In this document: positions 8,822 through 21,722 of the stretch, one piece after another
How the letters are laid out: each line of letters begins with the position of its first letter
Numbering within the stretch: position 1 is the stretch's first letter
Assembly (NCBI RefSeq): GCF_030711595.1
Contig: NZ_JAUJUJ010000010.1
Span: 1-64,000, forward strand
Length of the DNA stretch: 64,000 nucleotides
Reading direction: 5' to 3'
Source: Stenotrophomonas sp. YIM B06876
GTDB lineage: Bacteria > Pseudomonadota > Gammaproteobacteria > Xanthomonadales > Xanthomonadaceae
Translations under genes and position numbers: made by a program
The notes under the pieces: generated by a model
What the model saw: only the letters and a program-made list of their open reading frames with translations
Told to the model about the DNA's origin: nothing
The model's database searches: none

Positions 8822-10554
8822 ATGATCGAGATGCTGCTGATCCCCCTGGCCACCATCGCGCTGGCCTTCCCGCTGGGCCTGTATCTGGCGCGCGTGATGC
8901 GCGGCGGGCCGATGCGGGGCGATGCGCTGTTCGGACTGATCGAACAGCCGTTGTACCGGCTGCTCGGGGTAAGCCCGGCGCACGGAATGTCCTGGCGCGG
9001 CTATGCCGGCGCGTTCGTGCTGAACAACGCGGTGATCGGGGTGCTGGCGATGACGGTGTTCATGACCCAGGCCTGGCTGCCGCTCAACCCCGACCAGATT
9101 CCGAACATGCGCTGGGACACCGCGCTGCACACCACGGTGTCGTTCCTGACCAACACCAACCAGCAGCACTACGCCGGCCAGGCACAGCTGTCCTACCTGG
9201 CGCAGATGACCGCGATCACCGGCCTGCAGGTGGTGACGCCGATGATGGGCCTGGCGCTGGCGGTGGCCACGCTGCGGGCACTGTTCGGCGCACGCGGTGA
9301 GGCCGCCCCCCCCGTGGACGCCGGGTTGCCGGATGCCGACCGGCACATTGCGGTCGGCAACTACTACGTCGATGTGATCCGCGCCTGCGTGCGTTTCATG
9401 CTGCCGCTGTGCCTGCTGTGGGCGCTGCTGCTGACCAGCCAGGGCGTACCGGCGACGCTGGCCGGCGGCCCGCGGGCGACCCCGGTCGACACGTCCGCCG
9501 GCATGGCCACGCAGAAGATCCCGCTCGGCCCGGTGGCGGCGATGGTGGCGGCCAAACAGCTGGGCACCAATGGCGGCGGCTGGTACGGCCCCAACAGTGC
9601 GATGCCGCTGGAAAACCCGACCCCGCTGTCCAACGCGCTGGAACTGGGCGGCATCCTGCTGATTCCGGTCAGCGTGGTGTTCATGCTCGGCGCATTCACC
9701 GGGCGCAAGCGGCTGGCGGGGCTGGTATTTGCCTGCATGCTGACGATGTCCGTGCTTTCCAGCGCCGCCACGGTATGGCTGGAAGGGCACCCGGGCAGGA
9801 GCGCCACCTTGCCGTTGCTGATGGAGGGCAAGGAGGTGCGCTTCGGCGCCGACGCCACCGCGTTGTGGGCGGCGTTCACCACCCAGACGTCCAATGGCTC
9901 GGTCAACGGCATGCATGACTCGTTCAGCCCGCTGGGCGGTGCGGTGCCGATGGTCAACATGCTGGTCAATGCGATCTGGGGCGGCATCGGCTGCGGCCTG
10001 CAGCAGTTCTTCGTGTACCTGCTGCTGGGGGTGTTCCTGGCCGGGCTGATGACCGGGCGCACCCCGGAACTGTTCGGCCGCAAGCTGGAAACGCCGCAGA
10101 TCCGCCTGCTGGCGCTGCTGGTGCTGCTGCAGCCGATCACGGTGCTGGGCTTCACCGCGCTGACCCTGGCGATGCCGACGGTGGCCGGCACCTCCAACCC
10201 CGGCTTCCATGGCATCAGCCAGGTGTTCTACGAGTATGTGTCGGCCTTTGCCAACAACGGGTCGGGCTTTGCCGGACTGGGCAACACCACGCCGTGGTGG
10301 AACCTGAGCTGCACCGCGGTGCTGCTGCTGGGTCGCTATCCGGCGCTGCTGGTGCCGCTGGTCGTGGCCGCGCAACTGGCCGGCAAACGCCGCGCGCCCG
10401 AATCGGTCGGCACGTTGCAGATTGAAACCCCGACCTTCGCGCTGACCCTGATCGCACTGATCACCATCCTGACGGTGCTGCAGTTCATGCCGGCCCTGGT
10501 ACTGGGCCCGGTGGCCGAGCACCTGTCGCTGATCCCGCACGCAGAGCTCCGCCC

Positions 10555-10558
<4 letters not shown>
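8822..10558 (+). CDS. kdpA: Potassium-transporting ATPase, channel-like subunit A
   Basis: Binds and conducts K+ in the high-affinity KdpFABC pump of the inner membrane. The 578-residue protein has about 10 membrane segments and the four selectivity-filter-like repeats of the superfamily of K+ transporters; recognisable landmarks are [10 protein letters not shown] (about residue 111), the TNGGG motif near residue 255 and QTSNGSVNG near residue 355. Length is slightly above E. coli KdpA (557). The stop overlaps the kdpB start by 4 bp. Confidence 0.97.
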
Positions 10559-12608
<2,050 letters not shown>

Positions 12609-12612
<4 letters not shown>

Positions 12613-13247
12613 AACAGCCGTTTTCCGCTGGGCCGCGCGCGCCCACCCACCCGCCCGCCGCCGCTGCGCTGCAGCAACACGGCGCGTTGCGTCCGGCGCT
12701 CGGCCTGGGCATCGCCAGCCTGTTGCTGTTCGGCCTGCTCTACGCACTGGCCGGCACCGGCGCCGGCCGGGCGCTGTTCCCGGCCCAGGCCAACGGCAGC
12801 CTGATCGTGCGCGATGGCCAGGTGCGTGGCTCGGCGCTGCTGGCGCAGCCATTCGCCGCCGCCGGCTACTTCCAGCCACGGCCCTCGGCGGCGAACTACG
12901 ATCCGATGGCCGCGGCCGGCAGCAATCTGGCCCGCAGCAATCCGGCGTTGCAGAGGCGGGTGCGGCAGGCGATCGCCGCGGTCGCCCGGCGCGAAGGCGT
13001 GGCCGCCGCCGAGGTGCCCGGCGACCTGGTCACCCAGTCCGGTGCCGGCATGGATCCACAGATTTCACCGCAGGCCGCGCGGATCCAGGTCGCCCGGGTC
13101 GCCCGCGCGCGCGGGCTGTCGCCGGCCCGGGTGGCCGCGCTGGTGCAGGCGCATACCGAAGCAGCGCAATGGGGGGTGTTCGGCCAACCGCGGGTCAATG
13201 TGTTGCAGCTGAACCTGGCCCTGGACGCGCGGCAGGCCACGCCGTGA
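12609..13247 (+). CDS. kdpC: Potassium-transporting ATPase, subunit C
   Basis: Accessory subunit of KdpFABC with one N-terminal membrane span (about residues 32-52) and a periplasmic domain. At 212 residues it is a little longer than E. coli KdpC (190), mostly from an extended proline/alanine-rich N-terminus. Conserved [14 protein letters not shown] and [13 protein letters not shown] stretches confirm the family. It overlaps kdpB by 4 bp and is followed 37 bp later by kdpD. Confidence 0.95.
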
Positions 13248-13284
13248 TGCGGCCGGCGCCACCACGGGCGCACAATCGCCGCCC

Positions 13285-15945
13285 ATGAGCGACCCCCGTT
13301 CCCGCCAGGCCGATGCCCTGGTCGAAGGCCTGCAACGCGAAGCCGGCGGCAAGCTGACCGTGTTCCTCGGCGCCGCGCCCGGCGTCGGCAAAACCTTCAG
13401 CATGCTCACCCGGGCGCACGAACAGCTGCGCCGCGGCGTGGACGTGATGGTCGGGCTGGTCGAAACCCATGGCCGCGCCGAGACCGCGGCGCTGCTGCAA
13501 GGGCTGCCGCAGGTGCCGCTGGCGCAGCTGCCGTACCAGCAGCGGCTGCTGCCGGAGATGGATCTGGATGCGCTGCTGGCACGGCATCCGGCGCTGGTGC
13601 TGGTGGACGAGCTGGCCCACCGCAATGCCCCCGGCAGCCGCCACGAGCGGCGCTGGCAGGACGTGATGGAACTGCTCGAAGCCGGCATCGATGTCTGGAC
13701 CACGCTCAACATCCAGCATCTGGAAAGCCTCAACGATGTGGTCATGCGCATCACCGGGGTACGCGTGACCGAGACCGTGCCCGATGCGGTGCTCGACCGT
13801 CTGCATGACATCGTGCTGGTCGACCTGCCGCCGCGCGAGCTGATCGAGCGCCTGCAGCAGGGCAAGGTGTACGTGCCCGAGCAGGCGGCGCAGGCGCTGC
13901 AGGCGTTCTTCTCGCCGGCCAACCTCACCGCATTGCGCGAACTGGCGATGCAGGAGGCCGCCGACCGCGTCGATACCAGCCTGCGCGAGACCCGCGCCGC
14001 CCAGGGCGAAGGCAACCTGCCGCTGCGGCGGCGGGTGCTGGTGGCGATCGATGGCGGCGGCCAGAGCGAATACCTGGTGCGGGTGGCGCGGCGTATCGCC
14101 GAACGCCGCGATGCGCCGTGGATGGTGGTCACTGTGCAGACCCACCACCACGATGAAGCCACCCGCCGCGAGATTGACGCCGCCTTCGCGCTGGCACGCC
14201 GGCTCGGCGGCGACAGCGCGCTGCTGCACGGCCCCAGCGTGGCCGATGCGCTGCTCGACCACGCCGCCCACAACAGCGTCTCCACCCTGATTCTGGGGCG
14301 CACCCGCGAACGGCCGCTGGCGCGCCTGTTCAACCGCACCCTGACCCAGCAGCTGATCCAGCGCGGCGCGCACTACGAGATCACCATCATCAGCACCCCG
14401 CAGGCGCGGGCCCAGGCGCGCCGTTTCGGCCTGGCGCTGCCGACGCGCAGTGCCGGCCGGGACGCGCTGCAGGCCGTGGGGGGCACTGTGGCCGCCTGTC
14501 TGGTGGCGCTGCTCGCCGAGCGCTGGGTGGAGCTGTATGACCTGTCGATGGTGTTCATCGTGGCGGTGGTGATCACCGCGGCGCGTACCCGCACCAGCGC
14601 CGCGGTGCTGGCCGCGACGCTGTGCTTTCTGGCCTACAACTTTTTCTTCATCGCGCCGCGCTTCACCTTTGCGATCAGCGCGCGCCAGGGCGTGATCACC
14701 GTGTTCCTGTTCCTGGCCGCCGCACTGGTGGCCGGGCGCCTGGCCTCGCGCCTGCGCATGCAGGTGGTGGCATTGCGCGCGGCCAACCGCCACGCCAATG
14801 CCCGGCAGATGCTGGGCCGGCGGCTGGCCAGCGCCGCCAACAACGAGCAGGTCGCCCAGGCCGGCCGCGAAGCACTGCAACAGGCACTGGACGCACCGGC
14901 GTGGTTGCGCATCGGCCACGACACCAGCACCAGCGGCAGTGCCGCCCCCGGCGAGACCGACCTGGCCGCGGCCGACTGGGCGCTGCGCCACGGCCAGCCC
15001 AGCGGCCGCTTCACCGACACGCTGGCCGGCGCCGACTGGTGGTTCCTGCCGCTGCTCGATGGCGACGCGCACGCGGTGGGCGTGGCCGGCATGCGTTTCG
15101 GACGCCACCACACCCGGCTGGCGCCGGAGCAGCGGCAACTGGCCGAAGCGATGGCCGACGACATCGCCCTGGCCGCGCAGCGCGCGCAGCTGGTGGCCGA
15201 CTTGGAAAGCGCCCATGTCAGCAACGAAACCGAGCGCCTGCGTTCGGCGCTGCTGTCGTCGGTGTCGCACGACCTGCGCTCGCCGCTGGCGGCGATCATC
15301 GGCTCGGCCGACAGCCTGTCCAGCTATGCCGAGGCGATGGATGCCGGTGACCGGCAAGCCCTGCTCGACACCATCCTGATCGAAGGCGAGCGCCTGGACC
15401 GCTACATCCAGAACCTGCTGGACATGACCCGGCTCGGCCATGACGGACTGAAGATCAACCGCGACTGGATCGGCGTGGACGAACTGGTTGGCTCGGCGGC
15501 CCGACGGCTGCAGCGCTATCAGCCCGACGTGCGCCTGCAGCTGGAGATTCCCGCCACACTGGCGCCGATCTGGGTGCACCCGGCACTGGTGGAACAGGCG
15601 CTGTTCAACGTGATGGAGAACGCGGCCAGGTTCTCCCCGCCCGGGGCCGCGGTCGAGGTCCAGGCGCGGCAGGTGGACAACGAACTGCGCATCGACATCC
15701 TCGACTCCGGCCCCGGCATCCCCGACGAGGAACGCGCGCGCATCTTCGACATGTTCTACAGCGTCGAACGCGGCGATCGCGGCCGCCATGGCACCGGTCT
15801 GGGGCTGACCATCTGCCAGGGCATGATCGGCGCCCACGGCGGCCACGTGCAGGCCCTGCCCGGACGCGACGGTCGCGGTACCCTGATCCGCATCACCCTG
15901 CCGCTGCTGCGTCCGCATCCCGACGATGACCACGCCCCTGCCTGA
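13285..15945 (+). CDS. kdpD: Sensor histidine kinase KdpD
   Basis: Senses K+ limitation and turgor and phosphorylates KdpE. The 886 residues contain the N-terminal KdpD domain with Walker A GAAPGVGKT, a universal-stress-protein-like domain (about 250-370), four closely spaced membrane helices (about 395-490), a GAF-like region, the phospho-accepting H662 in SVSHDLRSPL, and a C-terminal ATPase domain with the DSGPGIP and GTGLGL boxes. Length agrees with E. coli KdpD (894). The kdpE start lies inside its 3' end. Confidence 0.97.
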   Translation: MSDPRSRQADALVEGLQREAGGKLTVFLGAAPGVGKTFSMLTRAHEQLRRGVDVMVGLVETHGRAETAALLQGLPQVPLAQLPYQQRLLPEMDLDALLARHPALVLVDELAHRNAPGSRHERRWQDVMELLEAGIDVWTTLNIQHLESLNDVVMRITGVRVTETVPDAVLDRLHDIVLVDLPPRELIERLQQGKVYVPEQAAQALQAFFSPANLTALRELAMQEAADRVDTSLRETRAAQGEGNLPLRRRVLVAIDGGGQSEYLVRVARRIAERRDAPWMVVTVQTHHHDEATRREIDAAFALARRLGGDSALLHGPSVADALLDHAAHNSVSTLILGRTRERPLARLFNRTLTQQLIQRGAHYEITIISTPQARAQARRFGLALPTRSAGRDALQAVGGTVAACLVALLAERWVELYDLSMVFIVAVVITAARTRTSAAVLAATLCFLAYNFFFIAPRFTFAISARQGVITVFLFLAAALVAGRLASRLRMQVVALRAANRHANARQMLGRRLASAANNEQVAQAGREALQQALDAPAWLRIGHDTSTSGSAAPGETDLAAADWALRHGQPSGRFTDTLAGADWWFLPLLDGDAHAVGVAGMRFGRHHTRLAPEQRQLAEAMADDIALAAQRAQLVADLESAHVSNETERLRSALLSSVSHDLRSPLAAIIGSADSLSSYAEAMDAGDRQALLDTILIEGERLDRYIQNLLDMTRLGHDGLKINRDWIGVDELVGSAARRLQRYQPDVRLQLEIPATLAPIWVHPALVEQALFNVMENAARFSPPGAAVEVQARQVDNELRIDILDSGPGIPDEERARIFDMFYSVERGDRGRHGTGLGLTICQGMIGAHGGHVQALPGRDGRGTLIRITLPLLRPHPDDDHAPA

Positions 15946-16669
15946 TCCCGCCACCGGCGTGCCGCCCGCACGTGTGCTGGTGATCGACGATGAAACCCAG
16001 ATCCGGCGTTTCCTCGACATCAGCCTGCGCACCCAGGGTTACCGGGTTCTGCAGGCCGGCGATGGCCAGGCCGGGCTGGCGCTGCTGGCCACCGAAGGCG
16101 CCGAACTGGTGATCCTGGATCTGGGCCTGCCGGACATGGAAGGCCACCAGGTGCTGGCCGAACTGCGCCAGTGGAGCCAGGTGCCGGTGATCATGCTGAC
16201 AGTGCGCGCCGACGAGGCGGAGAAAGTGCGCACGCTGGACAGCGGCGCCAACGACTACGTGACCAAGCCATTCGGCATCCAGGAGCTGATGGCGCGGATC
16301 CGCGCGTTGCTGCGCACACATGCCGCCGCCAGCGATGGCGGCGCGGTGCAGTTCGACGACGGCCACCTGCAGATCGACCTGCAGCGCCGCGAAGTGAAGC
16401 TGCAAGGTGAGCCGGTCGCACTGTCCCGCAAGGAATACGCACTGCTGTCGCTGCTGCTGCGCAATGCCGGGCGGGTGGTGACGCAGCCGCAGATCCTGCA
16501 GGAGGTGTGGGGGCCGAGCCACCGCCACGACACCCATTACCTGCGCATCCTGGTGGGCAAGCTGCGCCACAAGCTGGGCGATTCGGCGCTGGATTCACGC
16601 TATCTGTTCACCGAACCCGGGGTGGGCCTGCGTTTCTGCGACGAGGCGCGCCCGCGCCGCCGCGAATAA
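15926..16669 (+). CDS. kdpE: Response regulator KdpE
   Basis: OmpR-family transcription activator of kdpFABC. Receiver domain with phospho-acceptor D65 in ILDLGLPD and the conserved lysine in TKPF, then a winged-helix DNA-binding domain (about residues 140-240) with SRKEYALLSLLLRNAGRVV. The start ATG 15926 lies 20 bp inside kdpD. Overlap of this kind links sensor and regulator synthesis. The direct repeat at 8479-8496 is its likely target. The gene converges on algC with an 80-bp gap. Confidence 0.96.
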   Translation: MTTPLPDPATGVPPARVLVIDDETQIRRFLDISLRTQGYRVLQAGDGQAGLALLATEGAELVILDLGLPDMEGHQVLAELRQWSQVPVIMLTVRADEAEKVRTLDSGANDYVTKPFGIQELMARIRALLRTHAAASDGGAVQFDDGHLQIDLQRREVKLQGEPVALSRKEYALLSLLLRNAGRVVTQPQILQEVWGPSHRHDTHYLRILVGKLRHKLGDSALDSRYLFTEPGVGLRFCDEARPRRRE

Positions 16670-16749
16670 CCCGCCGCGGATTCCAGCGCGGCGCGCCACT
16701 GCCGGGCTCAGCGTCGGGCACACACAGGGCGCGCGTGCCCGCTTCGGGG

Positions 16750-19080
16750 TCAGAACGTCAGCTCCACGCCCGGCAGCAGCTGCTGCAGCTGGTTGCGGAA
16801 CAGGTGCTTGATCCGCTCCAGCGCGGCCTCGTCGTTGGCCTCGAACCGCAGCACCAGCACCGGGGTGGTGTTGGAGGCACGCACCAGGCCCCAGCCATCG
16901 CTGAAGTCGGCGCGCAGACCGTCGATGGTGGACAGCCGTGCGGCGGCGAAGGGCGAATCCTCGACCTGCACGGCGGCCACGAACAACGCCACCTGCGCAT
17001 GCTGGGTACCTTCGGTGACCGGCAGCTTGAGCTCGGGCGTGGCCACGCTTTCGGGCAGCTCGGCCAACACCTCCGAGGGGTCCTCATCGCGCTGGGCGAG
17101 GATTTCCAGCAACCGCGCCGCCGAATACAGGCCGTCGTCGAACCCGTACCAGCGCTCCTTGAAGAAGAAGTGGCCGCTCATCTCGCCGGCCAGCTCGGCG
17201 TCGGTCTCGCGCATCTTGGCCTTGATCAGCGAATGCCCGGTCTTCCACATCATCGGGCTGCCACCGTGGCGCAGCACGTAGTCGGACAGCTTGCCGCTGC
17301 ATTTGACGTCGTAGATCACCATCGCGCCGGGATTGCGTTGCAGCACATCGGCGGCAAACAGCATCAACAGGCGGTCGGGATAGATGATCTTGCCCTCGCG
17401 GGTGACCACGCCCAGGCGGTCGCCATCGCCATCGAACGCGAGCCCGATATCGGCGTCGAAACGCTTTACGGTCTGGATCAGGTCCTGCAGGTTTTCCGGC
17501 TCGCCGGGATCGGGATGGTGGTTGGGGAAACTGCCATCGACATCGCAGTACAGCGGAATGACTTCCGCGCCGATCGCTTCGAGCAGTTGCTGCGCCACCG
17601 CCCCGGCCACGCCATTGCCGGCATCGGCCACCACCTTGAGCGGGCGGTCCAGCTGCACGTCATCGGCGATGCGCTGCACGTAATCGGCCATCACCTCGCG
17701 CGGCTGCACGCTGCCCGGTTCGGCGGCCGTGTGCAGGCGGCCCTCGCTGATCCGCGCGTACAGCTCGGTGATGGCGTCACCGGACAGGGTTTCACCGCCG
17801 ATCACGATCTTGAAGCCGTTGTAGTCCGGCGGATTGTGGCTGCCGGTCACCGCCACGCAGCTGCCGGCGCGCAGGTGGTAGCTGGCGAAATACACCACCG
17901 GGGTCGGCGCCAGGCCGATATCGAACACCTCGCAGCCGGCGCGACGCAGCCCTTCGATCAGGCCCTCGCTCAACTCCGGCCCGGACAGGCGGCCGTCGCG
18001 GCCCACCACGATGTCGCGCAGGCCCTGGGCCTGCATCACGCTGCCGATGGCCTGGCCGATCAACGTGGCCACGCCCGGGTTGAGGTCGCTGCCGACCACG
18101 CCGCGGATGTCGTAGGCACGGAAAATACCCGCCGCCACCGCCTGCCCCGCCATCGCCGGAGCCGCCTCGCCGTCGCTGCGGCGGGGGCTGGCCACCGGCA
18201 ACGGCGCCTCCTCCAGGCTCTGTTGCAGGGTCGGGCCGCTATCGTCGGTTTCTCCGGCCAGTTTGCGGCGCGGCAAACGCACCCGGCCCTTGCCCAGCAC
18301 CAGCAGCCCCGCCACCAGCAGCAACAGCACGGCCACCACCAGCGAGGGAATTGCCCCCAGGCCGAACGGCCCGGCGTTGACGTCCGGCACCGCCGCGGCT
18401 ACCCGCAGCCCGCTCTTGCCAATGGGCCGCGCCAGCGCCTCGGCGCCCGTACCCAGGGCAGTGCTGCCCTGCTCGATCACATTGTGGCCGCCCTGGCGCA
18501 GGGCCAGATAGGCACTGCCCGGGCCATGGACCTCGTCGAACACCCCGGTCAGGCGCAGCAGCGGCTGGCGCACGTAGACCACCGCAGGCTGATCACCGAG
18601 CATCACCGGTGCCGACAGCCCCAGGCGCTGGCTGCCGTCATCGCGCACCACCCGGCCCACCGGCTGCTCATCGGCCAGCGCCATTTCCAGCAGCGCCAGG
18701 CGCGAATAGCCGAACGCGGCCGGATCGCGGTAGGCCTGCTCCAGCGTGGCCGGCAGCACCTGCACATCCTCCACCCCGGGCCATTGTTCGCGGATCGCCA
18801 GCGCCGCAGCGTGCGCATCAGCGCGCGCCAGTGCCGCCTTCACCGGTCCGGTTTGCAGCTGCCTGGCCAGCTGCGCGGTCTGCGCATCGAGCGCGCCCTG
18901 CAAGCCGGTGACGATGCGGTCGCGCGCGGCTTCCAGGCTCGTCGCAACGCCCGCCTGGCGCCACTGCGCCACGCCACTCCAGCCGAACCAGCCGGCCAAC
19001 AGCAGTAAAAGTACCGCCAGCAGCGGTGTCGACCTGCCAAACGAAGCGTGCGGACGCCCGCCGTGATTCCCATCGCTCAT
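16750..19080 (-). CDS. algC: Phosphomannomutase/phosphoglucomutase with membrane-anchored N-terminal domain
   Basis: Interconverts hexose 1- and 6-phosphates for LPS and exopolysaccharide precursors. The 776-residue protein is far longer than Pseudomonas AlgC (about 460). The C-terminal ~450 residues form the mutase, with phospho-serine S414 in TGSHNPPDY, the metal loop FDGDGDR and the C-terminal sugar-phosphate segment. The N-terminal ~320 residues add two membrane segments (about 18-38 and 243-262) enclosing a probable periplasmic region. This fused form is known in Xanthomonas relatives; the role of the extra domain is not established. It lies 15 bp after dut in a minus-strand operon. Confidence 0.92.
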   Translation of the reverse strand: MSDGNHGGRPHASFGRSTPLLAVLLLLLAGWFGWSGVAQWRQAGVATSLEAARDRIVTGLQGALDAQTAQLARQLQTGPVKAALARADAHAAALAIREQWPGVEDVQVLPATLEQAYRDPAAFGYSRLALLEMALADEQPVGRVVRDDGSQRLGLSAPVMLGDQPAVVYVRQPLLRLTGVFDEVHGPGSAYLALRQGGHNVIEQGSTALGTGAEALARPIGKSGLRVAAAVPDVNAGPFGLGAIPSLVVAVLLLLVAGLLVLGKGRVRLPRRKLAGETDDSGPTLQQSLEEAPLPVASPRRSDGEAAPAMAGQAVAAGIFRAYDIRGVVGSDLNPGVATLIGQAIGSVMQAQGLRDIVVGRDGRLSGPELSEGLIEGLRRAGCEVFDIGLAPTPVVYFASYHLRAGSCVAVTGSHNPPDYNGFKIVIGGETLSGDAITELYARISEGRLHTAAEPGSVQPREVMADYVQRIADDVQLDRPLKVVADAGNGVAGAVAQQLLEAIGAEVIPLYCDVDGSFPNHHPDPGEPENLQDLIQTVKRFDADIGLAFDGDGDRLGVVTREGKIIYPDRLLMLFAADVLQRNPGAMVIYDVKCSGKLSDYVLRHGGSPMMWKTGHSLIKAKMRETDAELAGEMSGHFFFKERWYGFDDGLYSAARLLEILAQRDEDPSEVLAELPESVATPELKLPVTEGTQHAQVALFVAAVQVEDSPFAAARLSTIDGLRADFSDGWGLVRASNTTPVLVLRFEANDEAALERIKHLFRNQLQQLLPGVELTF

Positions 19081-19095
19081 CGTGACTGTCCCCTG

Positions 19096-19569
19096 TCAGC
19101 GCACCCCGGTATGGCCGAATCCACCCGTTCCCCGCGCACTGTCGAGGAAAGTATCCACCACCTGCAACGCCACGCGCGTTAAAGGCAGCACCACCAGTTG
19201 CGCGATGCGGTCGCCGGGCTGGATGGTGAAGGGTTCGCGGCCGCGGTTCCAGGCGCTGATCAGCAGCGGTCCCTGGTAATCGGCGTCGATCAGCCCGGTG
19301 CCGTTGCCGAGCACGATGCCGTGGCGGTGGCCCAGTCCCGAGCGCGGCAACACCACCGCGCACAACCCCGGGTCACCGATATGGATGGCGATGCCGCTGG
19401 GCAGCAGTGCCGCGTCACCGGGTTCGAGCGTCACGGGCGCTTCGATCGCCGCGCGCAGGTCCAGGCCGGCACTGGATTCGGTGGCATAGCCCGGCAACGG
19501 CCATTCGTCGCCAAAACGGGGGTCGAGCAGTTTCACCTGCAGCGGCTGCAGCGCGTTTCCATCATTCAT
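19096..19569 (-). CDS. dut: Deoxyuridine 5'-triphosphate nucleotidohydrolase
   Basis: Hydrolyses dUTP to dUMP, keeping uracil out of DNA and supplying thymidylate synthesis. The 157-residue trimeric-type dUTPase shows motifs [30 protein letters not shown] and the C-terminal glycine-rich arm [10 protein letters not shown]. It overlaps the coaBC stop by 4 bp (ATGA), the same coaBC-dut pairing seen in many Gammaproteobacteria. Confidence 0.97.
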   Translation of the reverse strand: MNDGNALQPLQVKLLDPRFGDEWPLPGYATESSAGLDLRAAIEAPVTLEPGDAALLPSGIAIHIGDPGLCAVVLPRSGLGHRHGIVLGNGTGLIDADYQGPLLISAWNRGREPFTIQPGDRIAQLVVLPLTRVALQVVDTFLDSARGTGGFGHTGVR

Positions 19570-20825
19570 GCATCCAACCTCTCGGCGATCAGGTCCAGCA
19601 GCTGTTCGGCCAGCCGGGTCTTGGCGGTACCCGGGAATTCGCGCTGGCCGCCATTCCAGTAGGCCACGGCCGCGTTCTGGTCGCTCTCAAAACCATTGCC
19701 GGCGATGCCGACCTGGTTGGCGATGATCAGATCCAGATGCTTGGCGACCAGCTTGCCGCGCGCGTACTTCTCCACATCGTGGGTCTCGGCGGCAAAGCCG
19801 ACCACCAGCTTCAGCGCCTGGGTCTGTGCGGCCACTTCGGCCAGGATGTCCGGCGTGCGCACCAGCTCCAGCGTCAGCGTCTGGCTGGCGGCGGTCTTCT
19901 TCAGCTTCTGCGCCGCGACCGCGCGCGGGGTGTAGTCGGCCACGGCCGCCGCACCGATATAGATGTCGGCCGGCAGCGCGGCCAGCACCGCCTCGCGCAT
20001 CTGCGCCGCCGAACGCACATCCACGCGCTGCACCCCTGCCGGCGTCGGCAACTGCACCGGACCACTGACCAGCACCACCTGCGCACCGTGGCGCGCGGCG
20101 GCGGCGGCCAGCGCATAGCCCATCTTGCCGCTGGAGCGGTTGCCGACATAGCGCACCGGGTCCAGATCTTCATAGGTGGGACCGGCACTGATGACCACCC
20201 GCAGCCCGCGCAGGCGCGACTCACCCGCAGTCGCGGCAGTGCCGCCGGGGCTGATCGCGACCAGCGCGGCGATGATGGCGGGGACGTCACTGAGCCGGCC
20301 CGGGCCGGATTCGCCCTCGGCCAGCGGGCCGTCCTCCGGCCCGATCACCTGCGCGCCGCGCTGCTGCAGCAACGCGATATTGGCCTGGGTGGCCGGATGC
20401 AGCCACATGCGGTGGTTCATCGCCGGACACACGGTCAGCGGCGCGGTGGTGGCCAGGCACAGCGTGGTCACCAGGTCATCGGCATGGCCGTGCGCCAGCC
20501 GTGCCAGCAGGTCCGCGGTGGCCGGGGCGACCACGATGCGATCGGCCCAGCGTGCCAGTTCGATATGCCCCATCGCCTGCTCGGCGGCACTGTCCCACAG
20601 CGTGGTGCGGGTCGGTTGGCCCGACAGCGCCTGGAAACTGAGCGGGGTCACGAACTGCTGCGCCCCGGCGGTCATGGCCACCTGCACCTGCGCCCCGGCA
20701 TCGCGCAGGCGCCGTACCAGCTCCAAGGATTTGTAGGCGGCAATGCCACCGCCGACACACAGCAGCAGCTTCTGGCCTTCCAGCGGGCGCGCCTGCACCG
20801 GGGAAGCATGTTGAGAGCCGGTCAC
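19566..20825 (-). CDS. coaBC: Bifunctional phosphopantothenoylcysteine decarboxylase/synthetase
   Basis: Two consecutive steps of coenzyme A synthesis. The N-terminal ~185 residues form the FMN-dependent decarboxylase ([18 protein letters not shown] with the catalytic histidine, PAMNHRMW); the C-terminal half is the CTP-dependent synthetase ([31 protein letters not shown]). At 419 residues it is of normal size. The first in-frame start is GTG at 20825; no better-placed ATG precedes the conserved core. It diverges from radC across about 96 bp. Confidence 0.96.
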   Translation of the reverse strand: MTGSQHASPVQARPLEGQKLLLCVGGGIAAYKSLELVRRLRDAGAQVQVAMTAGAQQFVTPLSFQALSGQPTRTTLWDSAAEQAMGHIELARWADRIVVAPATADLLARLAHGHADDLVTTLCLATTAPLTVCPAMNHRMWLHPATQANIALLQQRGAQVIGPEDGPLAEGESGPGRLSDVPAIIAALVAISPGGTAATAGESRLRGLRVVISAGPTYEDLDPVRYVGNRSSGKMGYALAAAAARHGAQVVLVSGPVQLPTPAGVQRVDVRSAAQMREAVLAALPADIYIGAAAVADYTPRAVAAQKLKKTAASQTLTLELVRTPDILAEVAAQTQALKLVVGFAAETHDVEKYARGKLVAKHLDLIIANQVGIAGNGFESDQNAAVAYWNGGQREFPGTAKTRLAEQLLDLIAERLDA

Positions 20826-20921
20826 GTGGGGAAATTCCTACCCGAACAAGAATGTTTAGCTTACCCGAAGGGTCCCGCGCGCCCGATAGGCGCGCGTCGG
20901 CGCAAGCGCCAGTGTGGGGCC

Positions 20922-21596
20922 ATGCACATCCGCGACTGGCCCACCGCCGAGCGTCCCCGTGAAAAGCTGCTGGCGCGTGGCCCCGGCGCGCTGTCCGATG
21001 CCGAGCTGCTGGCCATTTTCCTCGGTTCGGGGCTGCGCGGCCGCGATGCGGTGCAGACCTCGCGCGACCTGCTGCATGACCACGGCCCGCTGCGGCGCCT
21101 GCTCGACCGCGAACCGGGCGATCTGGCCAAACTGCCGGGACTGGGACCGGCCCGTGCCTGCAAGCTGGCCGCCGCGCTGGAACTGGGCCAGCGCCACCTG
21201 GCCGCCGATCTGGAGCGCGGCGCCGCCCTCAGTGACCCGATGGCTGCCGGCCGCTATTTCGCCCAGCGCCTGCGACCGCGTCCGTTCGAGGTGTTTGCCG
21301 CCCTGTTCCTGGACACCCGCCACCGCGCCCTGGCGTTCGAAGAGCTGTTCACCGGCACCATCGATGGCGCCGAAGTCCACCCGCGCGAAGTGGTCCGCCG
21401 TGCACTGGTCCACAACGCCGCGGCGGTGATCGTCGGCCACAACCATCCCTCCGGCAATCCGGAGCCCTCGGCCGCCGACCGCGCGGTCACCCAGCGCCTG
21501 CGCCACGCCCTGGAGCTGGTGGACGTGCGCCTGCTGGACCATTTCGTGATCGGCGATGGCACGGCCGTGTCGCTGGCCGCACGCGGCTGGGTCTGA
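20922..21596 (+). CDS. radC: RadC-family JAB-domain protein
   Basis: A 224-residue protein of the widespread RadC family. An N-terminal helix-hairpin-helix-like segment ([18 protein letters not shown]) is followed by a JAB/MPN domain whose metal motif is complete: [14 protein letters not shown]. Historically tied to DNA repair, but the biochemical role is unresolved. ATG 20922 gives the usual [17 protein letters not shown] N-terminus. Stands alone between coaBC (divergent) and argS. Confidence 0.92.
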   Translation: MHIRDWPTAERPREKLLARGPGALSDAELLAIFLGSGLRGRDAVQTSRDLLHDHGPLRRLLDREPGDLAKLPGLGPARACKLAAALELGQRHLAADLERGAALSDPMAAGRYFAQRLRPRPFEVFAALFLDTRHRALAFEELFTGTIDGAEVHPREVVRRALVHNAAAVIVGHNHPSGNPEPSAADRAVTQRLRHALELVDVRLLDHFVIGDGTAVSLAARGWV

Positions 21597-21722
21597 CTCC
21601 GGCATGCCGGCGGCCTGTTCAGGCTACTGACTGGGGCCAATCAACGCCGTCTTGAATACGTGGCGGCCAGCAGGCGCGCGGTCGGGTAAAATGGGCAGTT
21701 CCGCGCTTCAAGCAGATATCAC

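Noticed and set aside
13195-16032. Very long open frame (945 codons) on the minus strand opposite kdpD and kdpE
   Set aside because: Composition is rich in R, H, Q and G as expected for antisense reading of high-GC genes; the plus strand encodes full-length kdpD/kdpE with all motifs.
16507-19008. 833-codon plus-strand frame opposite algC, and similar long frames opposite narG (52957-56379) and the moa genes (58999-61566)
   Set aside because: Shadows of well-supported minus-strand genes; no recognisable domains and no ribosome-binding sites.
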